6,614 bases of DNA, from positions 1 to 6,614 of the forward strand of contig CAMBMC010000136.1 of NCBI GenBank assembly GCA_945868555.1. The letters run 5' to 3'. The stretch comes from Chitinophaga pinensis (lineage in GTDB: Bacteria; Bacteroidota; Bacteroidia; Flavobacteriales_D; Crocinitomicaceae). The first letter of the stretch is position 1; each line of letters begins with the position of its first letter. A program made the position numbers and the translations under genes. Under the pieces are notes generated by a model. It had not been told where the DNA came from. It ran no database searches and was given only the letters and a program-made list of their open reading frames with translations. Positions 1 to 5,822 of this stretch are shown piece by piece.

Positions 1-1264
1 ACACTTCCTCGCCTGAATCTGTCGATAATCCTTCCGAGAAGAAGTACTTCAACGATATAATTCCGTAGCCCGTTTGCACGTATTTGCTATTTGCAACACG
101 CGAAATGGTTGAAATATCCAAGTTGACAACTTCTGCAATATCCTTGAGAATCATTGGACGAAGATTTGCCTCATCACCCGTCAAAAAATAGGCGCGTTGA
201 TAGTTCATGATGGCATTCATCGTGAGTAACAAGGTATTTTGACGTTGCTTGATCGCATCAATAAACCACTTTGCACCGTCTAACTTTTGCTTCACAAACA
301 TCAAGGCATCTTTGTCTGATTTCGACCGTTTTGCACCTTCAGCGTAAGAGCGCAACATCTGTTCATACTCGCGACTCACCTTCAACTCTGGTGCATTTCT
401 GCTGTTGAGCGTAAGTTCGAGTTTACCCTCAAATTCGGTGATTAAGAAATCTGGGATAATTTGTTGGTAGTTCTTTGCCGTTTCCTTCATTGAACCGCCC
501 GGTTTTGGGTTGAGCTTCAGGATTTCGTCAATTGCCTCCTTCAAATCTTGGTCTTCGATTTCGAGCTTTTTGGTGATTTTATCGTAGTGTTTGCGGGTAA
601 ATTCTTCAAAAAACTGCTCCAAAATCACCTTAGCCGTGTAACGTGTGATGTCGCCATCCTGCCTGCGGTTGATTTGAATCAATAGACATTCTTGAAGATC
701 GCGTGCACCTACTCCGGCAGGATCAAGCTCTTGGATCACCAAAAGCACCTCTTCAATTTCGGCTTCTGTGACCATGATGTTGGCAGAGAAAGCCAAGTCA
801 TCGACAATCGATTCTATTTCTCTATTCAGGTAACCCGATTCATCCAAGTTTCCAATGATGGTATCTGCAATTACATATTGTGTGTCGTCAAGGTCCAAGA
901 GTTGAAGTTGCTCAGTCAATTTTTCTTGAAAAGTTGATTCACCAGACAATGGAATTACGCGTTCCTCATCATCCTTGCTGTGGTTGTTGGCTTTGGTCTT
1001 GTAATCGGAGCCATCTTCATCGATGTAATCTGAAATGTCGAAATCGGGCTCATCCTCGTCGAACTCATCCGTGTCGTCATCCGCGTTGTCGTATTCGTCT
1101 TCTTCAAAATCTGCACCTTCTTCAAGAGCAGGATTTTCCTCGATTTCCTGTTTGATCCGCTGATCCAATTCCATCGTTGGCACTTGCAATAACTTCATCA
1201 ACTGAATCTGTTGAGGAGACAGTCGCTGTTCGAGTTTTTGAACAAGATATTGTTTTAGTGCCAT
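1..1264 (-). CDS. rpoN: RNA polymerase sigma-54 factor RpoN, 3' end cut by window edge
   Basis: Sigma-54 directs RNA polymerase to -24/-12 promoters and needs an AAA+ enhancer-binding activator to open them. I translated the frame from the ATG at 1264; it stays open to base 2, giving 421 residues. Residues 11-49 are the Gln/Leu-rich activator-interacting region I (QRLSPQQIQLMKLLQ, then EENPALEE). Residues 48-86 are the acidic region II, with 23 Asp/Glu in 39 positions. Residues 110-300 match the core-binding domain (DLDPAGVGAR-like ELDPAGVGARDLQECL near 179-194; LNPKPGG at 251-257). Residues 369-410 carry the DNA-binding helix-turn-helix (LKDIAEVVNLDISTISRVAN, then ISLKYFFSEG). The RpoN box that contacts the -24 element is missing because the gene runs off the left edge; about 60-70 residues are absent judged by usual family length. 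It lies 130 bp downstream of asnS on the same strand, so co-transcription is possible. The start has no Shine-Dalgarno sequence, but the N-terminus aligns with the family. Confidence 0.96.
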   Translation of the reverse strand, partial: MALKQYLVQKLEQRLSPQQIQLMKLLQVPTMELDQRIKQEIEENPALEEGADFEEDEYDNADDDTDEFDEDEPDFDISDYIDEDGSDYKTKANNHSKDDEERVIPLSGESTFQEKLTEQLQLLDLDDTQYVIADTIIGNLDESGYLNREIESIVDDLAFSANIMVTEAEIEEVLLVIQELDPAGVGARDLQECLLIQINRRQDGDITRYTAKVILEQFFEEFTRKHYDKITKKLEIEDQDLKEAIDEILKLNPKPGGSMKETAKNYQQIIPDFLITEFEGKLELTLNSRNAPELKVSREYEQMLRSYAEGAKRSKSDKDALMFVKQKLDGAKWFIDAIKQRQNTLLLTMNAIMNYQRAYFLTGDEANLRPMILKDIAEVVNLDISTISRVANSKYVQTGYGIISLKYFFSEGLSTDSGEEV

Positions 1265-1280
1265 GGTTTATTAACTACAG

Positions 1281-1294
1281 TGTTGAGTTCAACA
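1281..1294. promoter_or_regulatory. Perfect palindrome in the rpoN leader, possible operator
   Basis: The 14 bases TGTTGAGTTCAACA form an inverted repeat with 6-bp arms (TGTTGA/TCAACA) around a 2-bp centre. It ends 17 bases upstream of the rpoN start codon. A dyad of this size and position would suit a repressor site or a small leader hairpin. No known regulator motif is recognised, and a 6-bp palindrome can occur by chance, so this is only a candidate. Confidence 0.25.
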
Positions 1295-1356
1295 ACAGTC
1301 CGAAGGTAATAAGAAAAGTTCAATGTGTCTCAGATGTATGAAACCTCAATAACGCT

Positions 1357-1372
1357 TATCATTAGAATGATA
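1357..1372. promoter_or_regulatory. Perfect AT-rich palindrome downstream of asnS
   Basis: TATCATT-AG-AATGATA is a perfect inverted repeat with 7-bp arms and a 2-bp centre, 22 bases past the asnS stop codon. The stem is AT-rich and no T-run follows it in the direction of transcription, so it is a poor intrinsic terminator. A DNA-binding site for a dimeric regulator acting on rpoN is an alternative. Function unknown. Confidence 0.25.
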
Positions 1373-1394
1373 TTCGGCCGCTGAAGTGCAAAAA

Positions 1395-2846
1395 TTAAAA
1401 CTCTGCGTTTTGTGGTGTGCGTGGGAATGGAATCACGTCGCGGATGTTTGACATACCGGTAACGAACATCACCATGCGTTCGAAACCAAGGCCAAATCCT
1501 GCATGTGGAACAGTACCAAACTTGCGGGTATCTAGATACCACCACAACTCCTCTTCTTCTATATGGAATGCTGCACATTTTTCGCGCAGCACGTCCAAAC
1601 GTTCTTCACGTTGTGAGCCACCTACCATTTCACCAATGCCAGGGAAAAGAATATCCATCGCTGCCACCGTCTCACGACCAGCTTCACTGTTGTCATTGCG
1701 ACGCATGTAAAACGCTTTGAAAGACGCAGGATAATCGGTGATGATCACGGGACGCTTATATTCCTTCTCTACCAAAAAACGTTCGTGTTCGCTTTGTAAA
1801 TCAGTTCCCCACTCCACTTCGTACTGGAATTTCTTCTTTTTGTAGTGATTTGAGTTGCGCAATACATCAATCGCTTCAGTGTAGGTTATGCGTTTGAACT
1901 CGTTCGACACCACAAATTGTAGACGCTCAACAAGTCCCATATCACTGCGCTCATTCTGTGGCTTCGTTTGTTGTTCAGCAGCCTCACGATCGTGTAAAAA
2001 TTTCAAGTCATCCGGAAAGTTGTTCATCACATAGCTACAAATGTACTTGAGCATTTCCTCAGCCAAATCCATGTTGGCATGAATGTCATTGAAGGCTACT
2101 TCCGGTTCGATCATCCAAAATTCAGCAAGGTGGCGAGATGTATTCGAATTTTCAGCGCGAAATGTTGGTCCGAAGGTATATACTTTTCCAAGTGCCAATG
2201 CTGCCAATTCGGCTTCAAGCTGTCCGGATACCGTTAAGTTTACCGCCTTGCCAAAGAAATCTTGCTTGTAATCAATTGCACCATCTTCTGTCAATGGAGG
2301 GTTTTGGGCATCCAAGGTTGAAACACGGAACATTTCACCGGCTCCCTCTGCATCAGAACCTGTAATGATAGGCGTGTGGATGTAGTAGAAATTCTGATCG
2401 TTAAAAAACTTATGAATGGCATACGATACAGCGTGACGAATTCTAAACACTGCACCGAAGGTATTCGTGCGAAAACGCAAATGTGCTTGTTCACGAAGGA
2501 ACTCCATGCTGTGTTTTTTCGGCTGCATCACAGTGCGTTGCACATCGTCTGGATTTGCTTCACCGATGATTTCGATGGCTGTAACTTGCAGCTCCACCGC
2601 CTGGCCTGAACCTTGAGAGGCAACAAGTGTTCCTGTTAACCCTACAGCCGCAGCTGTTGTGATTTTCTTCAATAGCGCTTCATCAAATTGCTCAAAATCA
2701 ACTACCGCTTGTAGCGTATGAATGGTTGAACCGTCATTGATTTGAATGAATCGATTGCTTCGAAAAGCCCGAACCCATCCTTTTACACAATAGTTTTGGC
2801 CAATTTCTGGCTGTTTAAGAATCTCTGCAATTTCTGTACGCTTCAT
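1395..2846 (-). CDS. asnS: Asparaginyl-tRNA synthetase (class IIb)
   Basis: This cytoplasmic enzyme charges tRNA-Asn with asparagine using ATP. The protein is 483 residues, close to the usual bacterial AsnRS length. Residues 17-96 form the N-terminal OB-fold anticodon-binding domain (VKGWVRAFRSNRFIQINDGS). Motif 1 lies around 134-162, motif 2 at 225-249 (FRAENSNTSRHLAEF), GGSQREER at 409-416, and motif 3 at 450-464 (FGLGFERMVMFVTG). The tail NIRDVIPFPRTPQNAEF is typical of AsnRS rather than AspRS. The segment near 177-200 (TLDAQNPPLTEDGAIDYKQDF) matches an insertion shared by bacterial AsnRS. A longer in-frame start at 2867 would add seven residues, but that ATG overlaps the candidate promoter element at 2865-2872. 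The ATG at 2846 gives MKRTEIAEIL, which fits the family N-terminus, so I chose it. rpoN follows 130 bp downstream, an arrangement I recall from other Bacteroidota. Confidence 0.97.
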   Translation of the reverse strand: MKRTEIAEILKQPEIGQNYCVKGWVRAFRSNRFIQINDGSTIHTLQAVVDFEQFDEALLKKITTAAAVGLTGTLVASQGSGQAVELQVTAIEIIGEANPDDVQRTVMQPKKHSMEFLREQAHLRFRTNTFGAVFRIRHAVSYAIHKFFNDQNFYYIHTPIITGSDAEGAGEMFRVSTLDAQNPPLTEDGAIDYKQDFFGKAVNLTVSGQLEAELAALALGKVYTFGPTFRAENSNTSRHLAEFWMIEPEVAFNDIHANMDLAEEMLKYICSYVMNNFPDDLKFLHDREAAEQQTKPQNERSDMGLVERLQFVVSNEFKRITYTEAIDVLRNSNHYKKKKFQYEVEWGTDLQSEHERFLVEKEYKRPVIITDYPASFKAFYMRRNDNSEAGRETVAAMDILFPGIGEMVGGSQREERLDVLREKCAAFHIEEEELWWYLDTRKFGTVPHAGFGLGFERMVMFVTGMSNIRDVIPFPRTPQNAEF

Positions 2847-2864
2847 GTCCGATTGGAATATGCG

Positions 2865-2872
2865 CAAAAGTA
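2865..2872 (-). promoter_or_regulatory. Candidate -7 promoter element for asnS
   Basis: On the minus strand these bases read TACTTTTG, a full match to the Bacteroidota -7 consensus TAnnTTTG. Transcription would begin a few bases downstream, giving a leader of roughly 10-15 bases before the ATG at 2846. No TTTG is present at the usual -33 distance; the sequence there is TTAAAA. The call therefore rests on the -7 match and its position. It also argues against translation starting at 2867. Confidence 0.4.
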
Positions 2873-2913
2873 GTAAGAAAAGGGTATTAGATTTTAAGAT
2901 ATCAAGATTTTAA

Positions 2914-2959
2914 GACGATAGACACTTCTTCGCTCGATGAGCTTCGAAGGACAAAGGAC
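2914..2959. repeat. 46-bp direct repeat A, copy 1
   Basis: Identical over all 46 bases to 3159-3204; the match breaks on both sides. It begins GACGATAGACACTTCTTCGC and ends GAAGGACAAAGGAC. Inside, CTTC-GCTC-GAT-GAGC-TTC-GAAG can fold into a small imperfect hairpin around a TTCGAA core. It lies about 40 bp upstream of the asnS promoter candidate. Confidence 0.9.
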
Positions 2960-2974
2960 CGCTGCGCTGATGGA
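2957..2974. repeat. 18-mer dispersed repeat, copy 1
   Basis: GACCGCTGCGCTGATGGA belongs to a family of four related 18-mers in this gap, with approximate consensus GAYCGYTKCGCTGATGGA. The other copies start at 2980, 3040 and 3296. It overlaps the last three bases of repeat A copy 1. Confidence 0.7.
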
Positions 2975-2979
2975 GTATG

Positions 2980-2997
2980 GACCGCTTCGCTGATAGA
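2980..2997. repeat. 18-mer dispersed repeat, copy 2
   Basis: GACCGCTTCGCTGATAGA differs from copy 1 at two positions and follows it at a 23-base period. With copy 1 it makes a short tandem pair inside filler x, between repeat A copy 1 and repeat B copy 1. Confidence 0.65.
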
Positions 2998-3012
2998 AGA
3001 TAGATTGAATCC

Positions 3013-3029
3013 ATGTTCTATGTTCTATG
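3013..3029. repeat. Short heptamer tandem (ATGTTCT, 2.4 copies)
   Basis: ATGTTCT occurs twice in direct succession followed by ATG, inside filler x. The period is seven, as in the long array at 3477-3551, but the unit sequence differs. Confidence 0.6.
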
Positions 3030-3036
3030 CTCCGTT

Positions 3037-3161
3037 AAAGATCGTTGCGCTGATGGACTTTTAGATATTAAGACTTAAGACAAGGGACAAAAGACAAAAG
3101 AGCAGTGCGGCACTTTGGTGGCTGAGGTTCCGAAGGAAGTCTCGAAGCCACAACTGAGGAC
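3037..3161. repeat. 125-bp direct repeat B, copy 1
   Basis: Matches 3293-3417 over 125 bases with four substitutions and no gaps (about 97% identity). All four differences are in the first 55 bases; the last 70 or so are identical. It opens with the dispersed 18-mer (3040-3057), continues through the purine-rich GACAAAAGACAAAAGAG, and ends with a hairpin at 3118-3151. Its final GAC is shared with the start of repeat A copy 2. Confidence 0.9.
3118..3151. repeat. REP-like imperfect hairpin in repeat B copy 1
   Basis: GTGGCT and AGCCAC form 6-bp outer arms. GAG/CTC and TTCC/GGAA continue the stem across small bulges to a GAA loop. The form GTGGCTGAG...CTCGAAGCCAC resembles short palindromes scattered between genes in many Bacteroidota, as I recall them. 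It may be a REP-type element, but no RAYT transposase is seen in the window. Confidence 0.55.
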
Positions 3162-3204
3162 GATAGACACTTCTTCGCTCGATGAGCTTCGAAGGACAAA
3201 GGAC
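3159..3204. repeat. 46-bp direct repeat A, copy 2
   Basis: Exact copy of 2914-2959, 245 bases to the right of it. It is joined to repeat B copy 1 with a 3-base overlap (GAC). It is followed by filler y, unlike copy 1, which is followed by filler x. Confidence 0.9.
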
Positions 3205-3218
3205 TTCAAAAAGTGACG

Positions 3219-3246
3219 AGTTACTAATTACGAGTTACTAGTTGAG
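3219..3246. repeat. Degenerate heptamer array (AGTTACT/AATTACG)
   Basis: Four consecutive heptamers read AGTTACT, AATTACG, AGTTACT, AGTTGAG. AATTACG is a rotation of the reverse complement of AATTCGT, the unit of the array at 3477-3551. This looks like a decayed array of the same family in the opposite orientation. Confidence 0.55.
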
Positions 3247-3259
3247 TACAACTTCGATT

Positions 3260-3282
3260 TTAAGGATATTAAGGATATTAAG
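3260..3282. repeat. 9-bp tandem repeat (TTAAGGATA, 2.6 copies)
   Basis: TTAAGGATA occurs twice followed by TTAAG, within filler y just before repeat B copy 2. TTTTAAGATAT-like words also occur near 2892-2912 and in both B blocks, so it fits the local word pool. Confidence 0.6.
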
Positions 3283-3292
3283 AGATGGGACG

Positions 3293-3417
3293 AAAGATCG
3301 CTACGCTGATGGACTTTTAGATATTAATACTTAAGACAAGGGGCAAAAGACAAAAGAGCAGTGCGGCACTTTGGTGGCTGAGGTTCCGAAGGAAGTCTCG
3401 AAGCCACAACTGAGGAC
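3293..3417. repeat. 125-bp direct repeat B, copy 2
   Basis: Second copy of the block at 3037-3161, offset by 256 bases, with four substitutions. It contains 18-mer copy 4 (3296-3313, GATCGCTACGCTGATGGA). After it the sequence changes to a unique stretch (3418-3476) rather than to a third repeat A. Confidence 0.9.
3374..3407. repeat. REP-like imperfect hairpin in repeat B copy 2
   Basis: Identical to the hairpin at 3118-3151. It is the strongest secondary structure downstream of the PorE-like gene, 150 bases past its stop. It could act as an mRNA 3'-end barrier, but no T-run follows on the minus strand, so I do not call it an intrinsic terminator. Confidence 0.5.
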
Positions 3418-3476
3418 AAGATACTTAATAGACAATAGACAAATGACTTGATTCTTCTTCGATCAGTACTATGCCA

Positions 3477-3551
3477 AATTCGTAATTCGTAATTCGTAAT
3501 TCGTAATTCGTAATTCGTAATTCGTAATTCGTAATTCGTAATTCGTAATTC
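3477..3551. repeat. Heptamer tandem array (AATTCGT, 10.7 copies)
   Basis: Ten perfect head-to-tail copies of AATTCGT plus a partial AATTC, 75 bases with no mismatch. The array begins five bases downstream of the stop codon of the PorE-like gene, so it is transcribed as the start of that mRNA's 3' region. Such a perfect array is expected to change length by replication slippage. Because it lies after the stop codon, length change would not shift the reading frame. Confidence 0.95.
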
Positions 3552-3560
3552 TATAATTAC
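3545..3560. repeat. AT-rich inverted repeat spanning the PorE-like stop codon
   Basis: GTAATT-CTAT-AATTAC has perfect 6-bp arms and a 4-base loop. One arm lies in the last heptamer and the other covers the TAA stop codon (3557-3559). The stem is weak (one G-C pair per arm). It may be a by-product of the repeat sequence rather than a functional site. Confidence 0.3.
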
Positions 3561-5809
3561 ATCTTCAAGATGATAAACTCCGTTCTACGATTTTTTTGAT
3601 GTTCATCCTCTGAGCAAGTTGATTTTACGGCTCCTTCACACGGACAATCCACCTTTAGTTTCGATTCTCCATATCCTTTGCCATAAATACGCTCCGGATT
3701 TGAAATTCTCGCTTTAATGTAATCTGCTGATGCCTTCGCACGTTTATCGGACAAGGTTGTATTGGAAGCGATAGAACCACGGCAATCGGTGTGAGATCCC
3801 AACTCAATCACCATTGCTGGATACTGGTTCATTACCTTAATGATTTTTTCCAATTCTACAGACGCGTCTTTTCGAATATTGAACTTATTCAAATCAAACA
3901 AAATAGGTTTGATGTCAATGAGCTTTGCAAGGTCTTGACCCACATCCAATTTCGTCATGGAAACATCTAGAATTTCATGGAGATTAATCTGCCCTGGTTG
4001 GGTGATACTGTAATTGAAGCTTAGAGTTTTCTCCAAATACCCCTCCTTACTTAGTTGCACCGTGTACGACAATTTATCTCCTATTTTGTGATCCACAAGA
4101 CCTTTTTTGAGATCTCCAGATTCAAGATTTGCTCCTTGCATTACTGTACTTTTCGTACTTGCATCAATCACCTTTATGGAAACGCCACTCAAGGGATTAC
4201 CCGAACTTTTATCTGTCACCAAACAATACAAGGACAATCCAGGATCTTTCTCAAGTGATACGTCTCCGCTTATAGTTTCAAGCGATGGATCGATGTCTTT
4301 TGTTGAAATGTTCTTAGAGTTGTTGAAGTACCCTAAAACATTACTTACTCCGACTGTATAATCATTGCCGGGCTCCAAATCAAAGGAATAATTACCATCC
4401 TTGTCCGTCAATGCCGTAGCAATAACTTTTCCGTTTTGATCGAACAATTGAACAGTAATTCCTGCCAAAATTTCACCATTGGTTTCGTCACGAATTACTC
4501 CTGACACAATAAGCTGCTGAAGGAATGGCTTTACAAGAGCATAAGAATAAATGTCATCATCGCCCTTTCCGCCCTCACGATTGGAGGAGAAATAACCGGT
4601 TTGATTGTCCCGATTCATGGAGAATGCAAAATCATCATTTTGGCTATTCACCGGGAGACCTGCATTCATTAACTTGCCAAAGGCTCCATTTTTCGCTGGT
4701 AGCAACACAAAAATATCGAGTCCTCCAAGCCCAATGTGTCCGTTTGAAGAAAAGAACAAATGGCCATCGTTGCTGATCCACGGAAACATATCTTGGCCTT
4801 CTGTATTCACTGATTTACCTAAATTCTTTACTGCACCAAACGTACCATCAGCGTAAATTTCAACATTGTAAAGATCTGCACCACCGAAGCCGCCGGGCAT
4901 ATTCGATGCAAAATACATGAATTTACCGTCGGAGGTAATTGTTGGGTGACCAACTGAATACTCACGTGAATTAAAGGGTAATTCCTGAATGTTTGACCAA
5001 TTCCCCAATCCATCAACATCTGCCTTAAAAAGTTTTAAATTTTGAATGCCCTTTTGATCTCTTTTACTTTTTCCTTTTGAAATATTGTTCCGAGTAAAAT
5101 ACACCGATTTTCCATCAGGCGTAAAACACAATGGGCCCTCATGGAAACGGGAATTTACCTTTTTAGAGATTAATTTTTCATTCATCAACTCCTGATCTGT
5201 TCCCGCTTGAGCGCGAAACAGGTCCAAAAATCGACGACTATTCCAAGACCATTCATTTTGAACTGCAATTCTTTTCTTTCGCGATGAAACAAAGAATATA
5301 TCGGAACCAAACGCTGCTGGGTATGCACCAAAATCTGCAAATGGTGAGTTATTCAACAAATTCTTAATTGTAAAATGAACTCCTTGTCGTTCAATGGCAG
5401 TAACATAAGAGGTATTGTTGATAAATGATTGACCGCGAAGATCTGCTGATGCCGATGCATGGAATTTACTCATCCATTGATCACTCTCCACATATTTACC
5501 ATTTTGTTTCAATGCTTGTGCGTAAAGAAAAACATCTTCTCTTGTCGCATCCGTTTGATTGATCATTTGCGCAAAATACACCTCCGCATTTTTCATGTCG
5601 CCGAGGTTGTAGTAGCATTGAGCAAGTTTTGATTTCAATTTAGGGCTATCTACTTCTGAACCTATTAATTCTGAATATAATTCTACAGCATAAGCATAAG
5701 AAAGCTTCTCAAAGTAGGCATCAGCTTTTTTGAGTTTTCCTGTTTGAGAAAGCGCACTAAAACTCACCAAAGAGAGAAGGGCAGCAAAAAATATCGTTTT
5801 CATTTTCAT
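3557..5809 (-). CDS. PorE-like OmpA-family protein (TPR, PD40 propeller, Ig-like, OmpA)
   Basis: A predicted periplasmic or outer-membrane-associated protein of 750 residues. Residues 1-21 form a signal peptide with a hydrophobic core at 6-18. Residues 23-117 contain three TPR-like helical pairs (e.g. AQCYYNLGDMKNAEVYF). Residues about 160-425 form a PD40/WD40-like beta-propeller with repeated F..DG..YF.S motifs at 225-242, 288-314, 340-368 and 392-423, including GGADLY and GGLDIF. Residues 435-503 are a carboxypeptidase-regulatory (Ig-like) domain and 525-617 a second Ig-like region. Residues 633-748 are the OmpA peptidoglycan-binding domain, with ELGSHTDCRGS and LSDKRA; Asp675 and Arg690 match the diaminopimelate-binding pair of the family. 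This order is that of PorE of the type IX secretion system. It starts 13 bases after the PorP/SprF stop, so the two are very likely one operon. The ATG at 5809 (MKMKT) or 5803 (MKT) is the start; upstream in-frame codons overlap the neighbour and lack a signal peptide. It may be a paralogue dedicated to one cargo rather than the core PorE. Confidence 0.9.
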   Translation of the reverse strand: MKMKTIFFAALLSLVSFSALSQTGKLKKADAYFEKLSYAYAVELYSELIGSEVDSPKLKSKLAQCYYNLGDMKNAEVYFAQMINQTDATREDVFLYAQALKQNGKYVESDQWMSKFHASASADLRGQSFINNTSYVTAIERQGVHFTIKNLLNNSPFADFGAYPAAFGSDIFFVSSRKKRIAVQNEWSWNSRRFLDLFRAQAGTDQELMNEKLISKKVNSRFHEGPLCFTPDGKSVYFTRNNISKGKSKRDQKGIQNLKLFKADVDGLGNWSNIQELPFNSREYSVGHPTITSDGKFMYFASNMPGGFGGADLYNVEIYADGTFGAVKNLGKSVNTEGQDMFPWISNDGHLFFSSNGHIGLGGLDIFVLLPAKNGAFGKLMNAGLPVNSQNDDFAFSMNRDNQTGYFSSNREGGKGDDDIYSYALVKPFLQQLIVSGVIRDETNGEILAGITVQLFDQNGKVIATALTDKDGNYSFDLEPGNDYTVGVSNVLGYFNNSKNISTKDIDPSLETISGDVSLEKDPGLSLYCLVTDKSSGNPLSGVSIKVIDASTKSTVMQGANLESGDLKKGLVDHKIGDKLSYTVQLSKEGYLEKTLSFNYSITQPGQINLHEILDVSMTKLDVGQDLAKLIDIKPILFDLNKFNIRKDASVELEKIIKVMNQYPAMVIELGSHTDCRGSIASNTTLSDKRAKASADYIKARISNPERIYGKGYGESKLKVDCPCEGAVKSTCSEDEHQKNRRTEFIILKM

Positions 5810-5822
5810 TTTGGTTGTACGC

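Larger units (their letters stand above)
2873..3556. other. Gene-free repeat mosaic between the PorE-like gene and asnS
   Basis: No credible protein-coding gene was found on either strand. Most of this stretch is built from repeats, listed separately: two copies of a 46-bp block, two copies of a 125-bp block, four copies of an 18-mer, and tandem repeats of 7, 7, 9 and 7 bases. The plus strand is rich in purine strings such as GACAAAAGACAAAAGAG and in TTAAGA-like words. The stretch is downstream of the PorE-like gene and upstream of asnS, so it may contain the 3' end of one transcript and the promoter of the next. No strong hairpin followed by a T-run was seen on the minus strand. Confidence 0.8.

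Noticed and set aside
692..1155. Plus-strand open frames of 81 and 91 codons
   Set aside because: They lie antisense to well-supported rpoN coding sequence. The second is rich in Arg, His and Cys, as expected from the reverse complement of the acidic region.
1180..1192. TTGGCACTTGCA on the plus strand as a sigma-54 promoter
   Set aside because: The -24 (GGCAC) and -12 (TTGCA) halves are directly adjacent instead of separated by about five bases, and the site lies inside rpoN coding sequence on the opposite strand.
1301..1308. TACCTTCG on the minus strand as an rpoN -7 element
   Set aside because: It has one mismatch to TAnnTTTG and no TTTG at the right upstream distance, so it is too weak to call.
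1330..1578. Minus-strand 82-codon frame overlapping the end of asnS
   Set aside because: It is an out-of-frame shadow of asnS motif 3 and shows no family resemblance.
3477..3551. CRISPR array
   Set aside because: The unit is seven bases with no spacers, so it is a simple tandem repeat; no cas genes are present.
2873..3556. Insertion sequence or remnant transposase in the repeat region
   Set aside because: No open frame with transposase motifs, no terminal inverted repeats bounding a unit, and no target-site duplication were found.
4055..4856. Several plus-strand frames of 67-84 codons
   Set aside because: All are antisense to the PorE-like gene, lack recognisable motifs, and overlap its PD40 and Ig-like coding sequence.
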